Shown here piece by piece: positions 9,980 through 20,759 of a stretch of 64,000 nt of DNA. A program made the translations under genes and the position numbers. Source of the DNA: Thereva unica (lineage: Eukaryota > Arthropoda > Insecta > Diptera > Therevidae); NCBI GenBank assembly GCA_949987705.1, contig CATLJY010000268.1, forward strand, positions 1 through 64,000, given 5' to 3'. The notes beneath the pieces were generated by a model. That model searched no databases. It worked only from the letters and a program-made list of their open reading frames with translations, and had not been told where the DNA came from. The stretch's first letter is position 1; every line of letters begins with the position of its first letter.

Positions 9980-11585
9980 TGGGGCAGTTGCATCAGATCA
10001 CCAAAAAGCATGAGGTTTATGCCTCCGAACGGTTCGTTACAGTTCTTCAATTGACGCACACGGGCGTCGATCATGCACAACATCTCATAAGGTACCATTG
10101 AAATTTCGTCAACAAACAAGAACTCTACGTGTTGCCATTCCTGGCGCATGACTCTTAAGTAATTACCTGTGAGGAGTGGCATGTTTACAATGACACCGTC
10201 TTTCTGCACTGGCAACTTTAGTAAGCTATGTAACGTATAACCGCCTACTAAACGCGCTGCTACTCCGGTTAGGGCACCCACCTTCACCACCTGCTTTCCG
10301 TAGCATCGATTAACTTGGTTCTTAAGCAAGTTAAATAGGAAGGTTTTGCCTGTACCTGCACCACCGGTTATGAATAGGTTCTCCCGCCGTTGGTCGCCAT
10401 TTTGTTTAGCTTGTATGCTCATCGTGATGTAATTGAACAATTGTCTTTGGTCCATATTCATAGCCTGACGTGCTGACTCGAACTGTTCATTTGGCATGGC
10501 TTGTTCTGGCATTACATCTTCGTTATAATCAATATTTGTTGACGCGTGTTCCTCTAGAATTTCGAACGCATGCACTTGATTGAAAGCAATCTCTAGCTGC
10601 CGGTCGCGCTCTCTATGTTGTTCCATGTGAATGCTGATTGCTTTTAACTGTTTTTCTCGGGCTAAGAAAGCGGTTCTTGCGTCATGAAACCCTTCTAACA
10701 ATTCCGTCTCCGAGCGGTAAGGCATGTATTGAAGTAATAAACTGTAATAGAAATTCTCAGGATCTGTCATAGCTACAAAATATAGTACTCTTACAGTTGC
10801 AGGTACATTTCTCACAGCCATTTTAGAATTATCTGTCAATGTAATCAATTGTCTACGGGTTCTCGATGGTATTTCATTTTCTTCTTGATCAACGCTTTTT
10901 TCTGTCGCATCTGGTCTTTTTTGGTAATAGGCTTCTAAGAGCATTGCAAATTCTGTTAAACTCATTCTTGAAAAGTCATAATTTGGGTGCTGCAACGGAC
11001 GCTTCTCGTACCTTTCGAAGAGATTGCTACAGTATCCAGTCGCTTGTCCTCGCTCATCAAAACGCAACACTCTGTAGCGCTGCTCTGGCTTTCGGGTATT
11101 CAGGAACACACAACTACGAGAACTATCACGTAGCGGTAAGTGGCATAATCGATAGGCACATTCGGGAGCTGATACTTGCCTTTCGTGAAGAATTTTCATA
11201 CATATACGGAAGAGTCGGCGAGATATGTCTGATTCATTGCGTTGTATTTGTTTGATAGCCTGTGCTACTCCCTTATCTAAACTAGTTGGTTCTCCTTTGG
11301 ACAAATACTTCGCAATGTAAAAGGCGATTGCCTCATTAGACCCACAAGGTTGTATGTCCATATTACCAGTCCACAATTTTAATAAATCTGGATTGTAATT
11401 ATTTACCCAAGCATCTTCTTTTCGACGTTCAAGTAAACATATTCTTCCTCCGCTACGTATAAAATCGTCAGACGAATGAGAGATTATTCGAGTCTTATTA
11501 CATTCTTGTCGTGGAAAATTGAATCGACATGCTACTGTAGTGTTATTCTTTGTACATGTATGGGTGTGTCTGTGGATCTGGCATT
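9976..11585 (-). pseudogene. Helitron Rep C-terminus and helicase N-terminal half
   Basis: The frame is open from the break near 11585: KCQIHRHTHTC and RFNFPR follow directly on Rep. Then AFYIAKYLSK carries the paired catalytic tyrosines of a Y2 Rep (residues 20 and 24 counted from the first Met at 11376). The helicase has Walker A GGAGTGKT (338-345), FVDEIS (421-426, Walker B) and FGDLMQLP (motif III). A single-base indel at about 9978 stops this frame after MQLPQ, and the adjacent frame carries the rest. It is a PIF1-like SF1B helicase, expected to unwind DNA during rolling-circle transposition. Confidence 0.85.
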
Positions 11586-11591
11586 TTTTTA

Positions 11592-13845
11592 CTAGTTTGT
11601 AGGTAATTTACAAGAAGCCACTCGATCAAGCTGTTGGGTACCTTCATCAGTGTCAAATCCTGGGTGGTTTTCAATCCATACTAGCATGTGTAGGTGAGGA
11701 CTACCACGATTCTGAAATTCAATACGCCACCAGTGGTCCTTCACTTTGCCACCTATGATTTCATCATTATTCTTAATGTATTTTATCAACGCTCTAACTC
11801 GGACCATGAAGTGTCGACTCAATATGATTGGATATTTCTCGATGAGACATTGAGTCTCATATATAGTCAAAGAACTGGGGTCCACTTCGGGTCTACTGTC
11901 AGCAAACAGAAGAGCTTTACGTTGATCTAACCAATTTAGATCGTTTGAACTAAAAGTCAGAAAATATGTGGGGGGCCCCAGAGTTCTAATTTGAGCTAAG
12001 AGGTCGTTTAACGTAGCTCTCCAGTAAGCCGCCGAACCACGTAAATTTTTAATGTATAAGTGTATATCTTCAATCTGTCCCTCTTGATTCCGAATTTTTT
12101 TGCCGCAAGCTGATATAGTACTTTTCACTCTATAATATTCGAACATGGACAAAGCGTAAAATAGATAGTCATTGCGCTGAAATCTAGTGTCATTGCCTAA
12201 TAATCTGAACTGAAAGTAGTCCAGTGGCGTAATTCGAACTGATCGTGGTTCTTTTAGTCCATTGTTGCCATATGGAAACAGGAAAAACCAAGCAAATTCT
12301 TCTGCTTTCATTTCGTAATCATCGTTGACTATATTATCTGTCGTTTTACGTATAAGGTTACTAGACACTTCCAATTCATCCTCAACATTAGGTTGCATGA
12401 CATCAATGGGAGCCATTACAGATGTCTGCAAAGGTATATTTTTGAAAGCAGATATCGAAAGACAAGAAGATATGCGGGGCGATTCAGGTTCGCGTATTGT
12501 ATTTTGAATGATTTGCAGTGGCTGTATCTCAGTCTCCAAGGTATTGCCGTGAACAGTTGAAGACGGATAAACATCAATATAATCTATAGTAAACTGAGTG
12601 TTTCTAGATCCAGTTGTTCGTTTGCATATTCTCACAAATTCGTCCATATTGTCACATTGAATTATACAGGCTTTGCCTCCTTCCTTTACCTTTGAACCTT
12701 TTGCTCCACATGAATGAGAATCAGTAGGATAGTATCTTCCATCGTAGTACATGACCCCTAATGATTTCCCCTCTGATATTAGCACGCCCGCTTTATGAGT
12801 CGCGAACAGTTCTTCAAGAGCCTGTGTAAGTGTTAACCCAATATTTGATTGATTGGCTCTGTCTTTTAAACTCCCGAAAAGAGCTGACTCTAAATCATAT
12901 ATTATACGAAGATTATGATCAAACATATCAAAATTTCGAACGAACAAGTATCCGTCAGTCCTAACAGGATATGCAGCAGGGTCTGTTTCAGACAGCGAGC
13001 GAATTTTTTTGTATATATTATCGCCTTCTATCATGTTTGTGTTCAGCGTGTTCGTTGTCCAGCTCGATGGTGAAAGAAGAGTCGCTCTAACGATATTTGC
13101 TAACACCATTGCACAACATTGCACTCCTGCAAAACCTGATGTAAATATAGAATTATTTGCTTGATGCCACGAAGCGCGTACGATTCTTGATGAATCACTT
13201 GCATATGCAAATTTCTCCTGTTGAGGTTCATCAATGTTTTCAATATTATTTTGTAGAGGCTCCTCATATAATCGTACTATATCTCTTTCGCTTAATTGAA
13301 CAGTCTTGTCTATAGTGACATCTTTATATAGCGGGTTATTTGTAATCAACCATGATAATGCCAAGTTGACTTTTTGCCTACATATTGAGCATTCTCTGGT
13401 GACATTAAGATTCTCTAAACGTTCAGTTATGACGATAATACCTGCTTTGTCAGATGATCTTGGTAGCATATTCGGTAGTTTTTCTGTTACCTCGAATATA
13501 TTCTGAGCAAAGAGTACAGCTTGACCGCGAAAGGCATATTGACCGAACGTCCCGCTCAATTTAACAACTTTAACGAAGGGAATTATTCGTGAGAGTACCC
13601 GTTGCTCCGCTTGAGATAAATCTGCAATGACTTTTGGCAGAATACCTGGGTCAAGATTGTTCCAAAATGCTTTTGATGGAGGTAAATGTTTCCTGCTATT
13701 TACGTAGGCCTTACAACGACTACACAAAATCAAAGTGGATTTTCGCTGCAGTTCGTCCGGTAGATAAGGCGCATTTTCTAGGTATTGGTAGCACCTTTTT
13801 GTACAAATTTCACATACCTTATCACAAAATGTGTGAATATCTTTC
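11592..13845 (-). pseudogene. Helitron Rep region with cysteine-protease-like segment
   Basis: Residue numbers count the 713-residue piece beginning ILCSRCKAY. Residues 1-10 complete a Cys-rich segment. About 25-140 (FWNNLDPG... to IDKT) resembles the conserved region placed before Rep in many insect Helitrons. About 190-390 looks like a papain-fold deubiquitinase-type peptidase: GVQCC at 204-207 as candidate nucleophile, WTTNTLN, EGDNIY, and TDSHS at 337-341 as candidate Asp/His. The Rep part starts near 475, with TYFLTFSSNDLNW and the HUH motif in SPHLHMLVW (H680, H682). The frame then breaks at an A7 run near 11585. Rep would nick and transfer single-stranded DNA. Confidence 0.75.
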
Positions 13846-13849
13846 TCAA

Positions 13850-14128
13850 AACTAGTAACTGTAGCTTTTTGTAGTACCCTGCTTTCAGCATACTTGCTTG
13901 AAAATCAAACTCTCGTAAATCTTTTAATCGACTTGCCCGCCTCTCGGGCATTTCATTGGCTCTATACTGCCTCATGTACAAATTTAAATGTATTTTTATT
14001 CTTTTTGTCTCTGTCTCACTTAATTTCGCTTTTTTTTCTTCGCGCTTTTGTCTTACCTTTTCGAATCGTCGTTTTCTTTGCGTTGCTGTTTCCAATAGTT
14101 TACGTTTTTCTGTTCTGTTTGAATTCAT
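13850..14128 (-). pseudogene. Helitron protein N-terminus, basic coiled region
   Basis: The minus-strand frame starts with ATG at 14128. It is highly basic and charged, with runs of KR/EK over the first 55 residues, then YMRQYRANEMPERRASRL. Such N-terminal KR-rich segments precede the Cys-rich region in insect Helitron proteins. Near 13855 the frame shifts: the neighbouring frame carries FCDKVCEICTKRCYQ, a Cys-rich putative zinc-binding segment joining the next piece. The tail of the open frame beyond the shift is out of phase and not meaningful. Confidence 0.6.
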
Positions 14129-14129
14129 T

Positions 14130-14700
14130 TTATTTTCAAGAGAGCGGATAATTCAAAAGTCGACTCCTCCAGTGGACCGATAAGGGGTAAGGCTAATTTT
14201 ATGAAGAGATCTTTTAGTATTAAAACATGTATTGAATATTAATATCTTTATTACCTAACAATTCTTATATTTCCGAATAGCGGCTAGCAGCCCTACGTCC
14301 GTTGTAGTGAGTGATAATTCTAAACCGGAAAAGGTGGCTGACAGGAGAAAAGGGGGTTACTTTCTGGGCAGGCGAACAGGGGGTTACTTGATAAAAGCGT
14401 ATTAAAAAAATTAAAATACACTTTGAAATCCTATTTTGGGTATTTGTGTATATTATTTATGTATACCTTAATCTTTGACCATCATACCAATCAGTCCTCA
14501 GCACTTTTCCCACCTTGGCTTCGGTGGGACCTCATACTCTACAGCATTAAATGAACTCTATCACTTTATGCTACTTGGTTCAATCATCAGACTCCTTCAT
14601 ACACTTTCATTTGATACCCTAACCGAGTGGGTTTTAAAGAAAAAGGTAATCGCCATTCAGCCATTTTGTGTTGGCCGCATTCAGCCATTTTGTGTTGGCC
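14130..14700. other. Helitron 5' leader and flanking repeat
   Basis: 14130-14392 is leader DNA upstream of the Helitron frame, with two direct copies of AGGGGGTTACTT near 14350 and 14380. From 14393 the sequence is a different repeat: TAAAAGCGTATTAAAAAA at the start, and ACACTTTCATTTGATACCC near 14600, a diverged relative of the 128-bp satellite core. Confidence 0.5.
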
Positions 14701-14703
14701 TAT

Positions 14704-15450
14704 GTCGGGGGGTCGGCGAACACAATTGCAAAATTCGGCCGCCATCCTGGACCCGTCATTTTGATTTTTTTACAAAATAGTCAGATTGCATTGTCATCCA
14801 AACTAAACGTGTGTGCAAAATTTCAGCTCAATCGGAAACCGGGAAGTGGGTCAAATTTAACTTACAAGATTTTATTGCATAGTTACAAGTGCAGCTGATT
14901 AACGCGTATCCATTTTGAATTTAGAATTACGGTACACAGCTAATTGTATTGTATTTGTCATACCCATCCATTTGATACCCATGTCGGGGGGTCGGCGAAC
15001 ACAATTGCAAAATTCGGCCGCCATCCTGGACCCGTCATCTTGATTTTTTTACAAAATAGTCAGATTGCATTGTCATCCAAACTAAACGTGTGTGCAAAAT
15101 TCCAGCTCAATCGGAAACCGGGAAGTGGGTCAAATTTAACTTACAAGATTTTATTGCATAGTTACAAGTGCAGCTAATTAACGCGTATCCATTTTGAATT
15201 TAGAATTACGGTACACAGCTAATTGTATTGTATTTGTCATACCCATCCATTTGATACCCATGTCGGGGGGTCGGCGAACACAATTGCAAAATTCGGCCGC
15301 CATCCTGGACCCGTCATTTTGATTTTTTTACAAAATAGTCAGATTGCATTGTCATCCAAACTAAACGTGTGTGCAAAATTTCAGCTGAATCGGAAACCGG
15401 GAAGTGGGTCAAATTTAACTTACAAGATTTTACTACATAGTTACAAGTGA
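14704..15450. repeat. 279-bp tandem repeat, nearly three units
   Basis: TCGGGGGGTCGGCGAACAC occurs at about 14704, 14983 and 15262, exactly 279 bp apart. The units differ at only a few bases. The third is truncated near 15450, where TAATAAAAGCGTATT follows. Each unit contains CATTTGATACCCATGTCGG, the same core as the 128-bp satellite, so the two repeats are related. The 75-85 residue open frames here are repeat artefacts. Confidence 0.9.
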
Positions 15451-15536
15451 AGCTAATAAAAGCGTATTAAAAAAAGCAATTATACTCTATATGAAAAAAA
15501 AGACGGGAAGTGCCATGGCTTCTCGATGGCACAGTA

Positions 15537-16889
15537 GACATGAATATGTCTTATCCCTGGGGTCTATTTGTTTCTTGTTCTTATTGGAAATCACCTTCTT
15601 GTTCTTATTGGAAAGAACCCCTGGAGGGGGTCGAAAGGAATGCACACAACAATATATATCTGGCTCGCTTCAATACATACCCTTCAACCACCTTATCCTT
15701 TTTGCACAATGTAACAGAATACAAACACGCGAAACGAAATCGTTCAAAATAAAAAAATTGTGCTTTTGCAAAAATTCTAAACGCGCCGCGGCCGCACCAC
15801 ACTCAATCCGCAAACTGCGAAGTAAGAAAATTCCCTGATATCGATTCTGATTCCGCCCCGCTTCGAAAACACAAAAATATCGCGCGACGGACGACTCAAG
15901 CACACCTTTTCTAATGGGGCCCATCCACAGGCCAACTAGTTGTCCTAACTGAGTTGTGTTGTCACTGAATCGCATCGTGTGTGGGGCAGTTGGCAAACTG
16001 ATTTGACAGTTGGGGTTTCAGTTGGGATAAATCAAAATCTTTTAATTTTATGAGGGCGGGGTTTAGAGTTTGGGCAACTAGTCGCACTGTGTGTATTGCA
16101 GTTTGGCAAACTACTTGGATGAATTAAGCCTGAATTCGAAGAATATATTTTTTGCAAGTTTATTTTGCATTATTTTTAATTTAAATTATGAAAGTTCACA
16201 TATTATTAAATTATTTTCATAATTTATACTTTTAGAATTTAATTTATATTTTGAAAAATATAAATATTCATATTAATAATTAAAAACAATTATAATTAAT
16301 CTAAAAAATCATCTTTCTCCAATTTTTATTATTATATGTAAAACTTAGTCGCGGGTTTTCTACAATTTCATTTAACTTTCAAATTGCCTATAAAATATCG
16401 AATTGACAGTTGAAATATCAACTCAGTTGAAGCGTTTGTGGCAAAACAACAACTTTTTACACAACTCAGTTTGGACAACTAGTTGGATGGGCCCCATAAG
16501 CTGTTTAAAAAATCTCACACAAAGTAAAAAATCCAGGACATTTTTTCTCACTCTTGGAACAAGAACATGCAGCGATTGAACAAACAAAAACTGCTATGAT
16601 ATTGGACGCAAAAAAGCTGCTAGCATAGTTCTTGTTAATGTATGTGCTCGAAACAGTCATTTTGGCAAAACGACAAATATTCATGTCAAAAGAAATGTCT
16701 CGAAAATTTTCTAACCTTCAGAAAGCTTTCGATAATATTTTCACCTAAAAATATGCAGAATTAAATATAAATTTAATTTGCTTCTAAAATTTATCCTAAA
16801 AGTATGCCAAACAGTAATGAGTCATGGTAACGATTTTCGTCTCCGCACATTCTTTCAAATAGACCCCAGGGATAAGACATATTCATGTC
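15537..16889. mobile_element. Inverted-repeat element enclosing a PIF-type MITE
   Basis: A 34-bp block at 15537-15570 (GACATGAATATGTCTTATCC...) is the exact complement of 16856-16889. The interior includes a duplicated TTCTTGTTCTTATTGGAAA, a complete second MITE at 15915-16496, and a further partial copy of the ATATTCATGTCAAAAGA end near 16677. No transposase remains. I did not find a convincing outer target duplication. Confidence 0.65.
15915..16496. mobile_element. 582-bp PIF/Harbinger-type MITE with TAA duplication
   Basis: The ends read TGGGGCCCATCCA on both strands and continue into AACTAGTTGTCC with one extra 6-bp block (CAGGCC) on the left side. TAA flanks both sides (15912-15914 and 16497-16499), the 3-bp TWA duplication typical of PIF/Harbinger. 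Subterminal CAGTTGGCAAACT-like motifs recur inside. No coding capacity. Confidence 0.85.
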
Positions 16890-18497
16890 AAAAGAGACAA
16901 AAGCGCGTATGACCAAAGTCCACTTAGTGTGGATACACCATTAGCCAGAAAAAGATCTTCGATGATTGCAATAAACGCTCCCAGCGTAAAAAACTTTCAA
17001 AATGATGCTCATTGTAATAAAATTGTAAGCCAGGTTTATTATTATAAAACTAGGAGTGTATATTCTAAATGAGATTATTCCCAACCCAATATAATGCGGA
17101 TGCAAAACTAAATTAATTATATGTTTATTCCTCAAAATAAAAAACCGCGTCCACAAGGCACTAACTAAAAAGAACAAGTCGATGGGTGCAGATTAAGACA
17201 GTAGATATTACGACCCTTCAAAAAAGGCGGTATTGAATAAGAATCGTTCAACCAAGCCCCAGCACAAAGCCTTTCTTAAATTTTACCGTCGCTATTTGCT
17301 TAAGAATTCGGCTGGAAAAATATGTCAAGAATGTATAAATGTTCTTTAATATTTTGGCTCCCTGGGAGGGAAAAAAATTCTTATAAGAGTGATTAATAGA
17401 CAATAAATGCAGATGGGAATGACATTAACAGGATGTTGAAGTATTCGCAGGAGACTTTATATCACTACAACTTCAGCACTGAAAGGGATGCTCCTCCGCA
17501 TGAAACCCTAAGGGTCCTCGACATTTTGATTACACGAGAACTTTGCAATAAGTGGAATCTGTCATGTAGGTGTCATTCCAAGTAGACTGAACAAAGTTAA
17601 GAAAAAGCCATATTCTATAACGTGATGATTGTCTGAAATGAGCTCAGATTTTCTTATAACATTTCCAAAAGAACGAATGGAAAATCCCTGCGGGGCTGTA
17701 ACCTGGTGGTTGAATGTATTGAACGTTTTTTCCTCTGCAACATCTGAACAGCTGAGATCCTTTCTTGTGAAAAAAATTATGGGGAAATTGATTTAATTTT
17801 TAATATAAAGATGTGGGTGAAATTCTATTTGAGTTTGGTAGCAACACCTTTCTAAATAATGCAATTAACCCTAAAAAGACCAAAAATGGTGCGCACCCTG
17901 TAAACAAGCATTTAAACAAGGGCAATATCACTAAAGAGCTGATGTTAATCTCACCTCACTCGGTTTACTTAGATGAAAGGAGACCTTTTGGATAATATCG
18001 AAAAATTACGGCGTGGCCCCTAAATTCATTCAATGGGTTATAAAAGTCATCCGAAAGTTGTTAAACTTGGCACAGCTACACTAGACCCCATAAACCGGGG
18101 CAGCTTTCACTTTATCGGGTGTTTTCACACAGCCCCTAGCAAAAGGTTGCCTTGTATTGTATTTTTTTTGTATTTTTATGTCTACTTTTCGGGATAAGGA
18201 GTCATACATTTTATATATTATCCTGCAGGTGGATGCTAATTTATGTTTTTGCATTTGAATCACGTTCAAGAAGCTGTAAAAATCGGAGGCAGCTGGCGCT
18301 TGAGATTACACCGAGTCAACGGGTTTTGGGGTAACATTGTGCCACCTTAGAGTCTCATAAACTTATTTCACTGATGTTCAAGGTGGTGCGGCAATAAAAT
18401 ACTGTATTGTTTTTATAACCCCTTGTTAAAATGTTATCTAATAAGCAAGTAAATTATTTTTGTGTACCTACGACATTATGTAATTACATAATTATAA
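16890..18497. other. Mostly unassigned DNA with a possible RT relic
   Basis: No intact gene. Around 17985-18130 one frame reads NYGVAPKFIQWVIKV, and after stops GVFTQPLAKGCL, which loosely recalls the palm of a non-LTR reverse transcriptase before and at the RGVRQG motif. This is too degraded to assign. The rest is AT-rich with no bounded element. Confidence 0.3.
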
Positions 18498-19538
18498 CTA
18501 GTTGGGATGTGGGTTCGACCCTTTCGGTCCACACGATCAACTTCCCAGTATGATGGATATTATGATTGGATATTTTAATAATAAATGAACAATAGGCAAT
18601 ATAGAATATATGTATAATACTGAGAATTTGTCGCAATTGTTTATCAATATTTTCGCTAAAATGTCAAACTAAATGTGCGCACCTACAAGATTAGGATGAC
18701 GAAAATGAATATAAAATTGATGTGTTAATGTTTTTCGGCACCTCAATGAAGTCGAAATAGTTTTTAGTTCGCACGGTATCGTGCAGGTACAAAAATCACT
18801 TAAGTCATTTAAACCAAAAAACCGCTGGACGGAATATTATAAAAATCTTTTCAGATTATATTGTCGCTAATACGCTTTGAACGGCACCTAAAGTAAGTCA
18901 ATATCTTTTGTGGTTCGGGCCATATCGTGCAGGTAAAAAAATCACTTACGCCGCGCCGCTTAAACAAAAAACGGCTCGACCAAATTTTATGAAAATCTTT
19001 CCAGATCATATTTTGGTTAATACTCTTCGAACGGCACGTCAACTAAGTCGATATCTTTTATAGTTCGCGGGATATCGTGCAGGTACAACAATCACTTAAG
19101 TCATTTAAACCAAAAAACCGCTGGACCGAATATTATAAAAATCTTTTCAGATTATATTGTAGCTAATACGCTTCGAACGGCACCTCAACTAAGTCAATAT
19201 CTTTCGTGGTTCGGGCGATATCGTGCAGGTACAAAAATCACTTACGTCGCTTATACAAAAAAACGGCTGGACCGAATTTCATGAAAATCTTTTCAGATCA
19301 TATTTCGGTTGGTACGCTTCGAACGACACCTCAACGAAGTCGATATCAGTTTTGGTTCGCGCGATATCGTGCAGGAAAAAATGACCACATCCGTACGCAC
19401 ATACACACACACACACACATACTTCCTCCCAATTTTTTGCTTAAAATGCTCCTGGGACCTTGAAAGATGAAAATACGTTGAAATTTTCGATTTCGATTTT
19501 CGGACCGATTACAATAACTTCCTATACTGGGAAGTTAA
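18498..19538 (-). mobile_element. 1-kb rolling-circle-like repeat, copy 2
   Basis: It has the same ends as copy 1 (plus strand A|CTAGTTGGGATG ... GGGAAGTTAA|T) and the same interior of alternating ~146-bp units plus a CA microsatellite. The left end carries an extra segment (ATGATGGATATTATGATTGG) that copy 1 lacks and copy 3 keeps, so copy 1 has a small deletion. No coding capacity. Confidence 0.75.
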
Positions 19539-20013
19539 TAAAATAACTTATGTAAGGTTACATTTGCAAGTATTTTCGCGAAATTAAGCCAGTTTTGACA
19601 TGGTGTATGTAAACAGTATATGACAGTGAAATAGCACTTGCGCAAGTAATGTAGATAGAACCGAATTCTATTTACTTACGTGAAAGTGATTGTACTGTCA
19701 AAGTATTGTAGCAATTCTCCGTTAGAATTTTTGTGTTTGAAATAAAAAGTGATTTTCTCAATGATAAAGGCCTAATTACAATGAGAGCAAGGAATTTTTG
19801 TCCGGCAAGAAACTCGATTAAAAGCTGCAGAAGTAAATGAAATTGGATACAATAAAGCTGCTGAAACAAAAGTTTAAATTGAAATGAATTGAACTTTGTT
19901 CCTTGCTGTTCCATTTTCGTTTTATTTTCGTTGAATTCCCTAAGAAAACTGAATGTGAATGGAAAGAATTGGAACACTTTGATTGTCATTATTCTACTGC
20001 TGTAGACTTCTTT
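19539..20013. other. Non-coding stretch
   Basis: No gene supported. The minus-strand open frame of about 105 codons here has no recognisable domain and skewed F/L/S composition, so I treat it as chance. Confidence 0.4.
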
Positions 20014-20445
20014 CAGGGAGACTATACAAGGAGATATAACGCCGTGTTGTCACTTTTCGTTTGATTAATGAGGGCGCCACAGTCGCATGTACCCCAAAAA
20101 ACATGGCGGATTATATTCATCCGGTTCATGGCCAAGTTCGTTAACTATTAAAATATTTTATGTTTACGCCTAACGTGAAAAATCAGCTTCTGATTTTTCG
20201 TATTTAACCATTTTATGGATTTTCCAATGAATTTTTATTAATTCCCAATGATTTTTTTTTTGCATTTCGGCTAACAATTTTGAAGAAATCGTCAAAATGG
20301 GTAAAATTCAGCTAACTTCATGTGGGGCACGTCAGCTTTAGGCGACATCTGTGGCCAAAAATGAACTACAAGTTTAGTTTCTGCTACGCATCAATTTCCG
20401 GTTATTTTCCCCATAAGAATCATATCTCCTTGTATAGCCTCCATG
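20014..20445. mobile_element. 432-bp hAT-type MITE with exact 8-bp duplication
   Basis: The left end is CAGGGAGACTATACAAGGAG and the right end, read in complement, is CATGGAGGCTATACAAGGAG; the match continues through ATAT. The 8-bp direct repeat ACTTCTTT flanks it at 20006-20013 and 20446-20453. An 8-bp duplication and CA-starting ends are the hAT signature. There is no transposase, so it depends on a hAT source elsewhere. Confidence 0.85.
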
Positions 20446-20453
20446 ACTTCTTT

Positions 20454-20759
20454 GTTCAAATGAAATTTTTAGTAAAAAAATCGAAAGCAATCTACAAAGT
20501 CTGAAAAAATTAGCTCTAACATCGAACTATATCATCTGATGTCAAATCGTTTGCGTATTCTTCTGAGCAGTATAAAACTTCGTTCAGGATGACTTTTTAA
20601 GCAATGGAAGAAAATGTCATACTGGTTTCTATTTCTGTGGAATGTTTTTACCCACACACGATTTTTTCCCTACAATGAACTTTATAAGCTCCATAGTTTT
20701 TTTATTATTAATATTAGAGGCTTAAATTTAATATATATATAGCAACTATAACAACTAGG
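20454..20759. other. Non-coding stretch
   Basis: AT-rich DNA between the hAT-type MITE and the LINE relic. I see no gene, repeat boundary or RNA here. Confidence 0.4.

Larger units (their letters stand above)
8819..14392 (-). mobile_element. Large Helitron with Rep-helicase coding region
   Basis: Four minus-strand frames from 14128 down to 9017 form one Helitron Rep-helicase protein broken by three frameshifts. At the right end, plus-strand TTACTTGA|TAAAAGCG fits a Helitron 5' TC placed after A on the minus strand. The flank TAAAAGCGTATT is part of a repeat seen intact at about 15451. The matching left flank ends near 8818 (AGCTAA), giving inferred borders of 8819-14392. However, no CTAG/hairpin 3' end is visible there, so the left border is uncertain. 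Confidence 0.6.

Noticed and set aside
16941..17177. 78-codon hydrophobic minus-strand frame as a membrane protein
   Set aside because: AT-rich DNA readily gives F/I/L-rich frames, and there is no conserved motif or coding context.
17985..18130. RT relic claimed as a gene
   Set aside because: The resemblance is limited to a few residues between stops. I left it as a weak note only.
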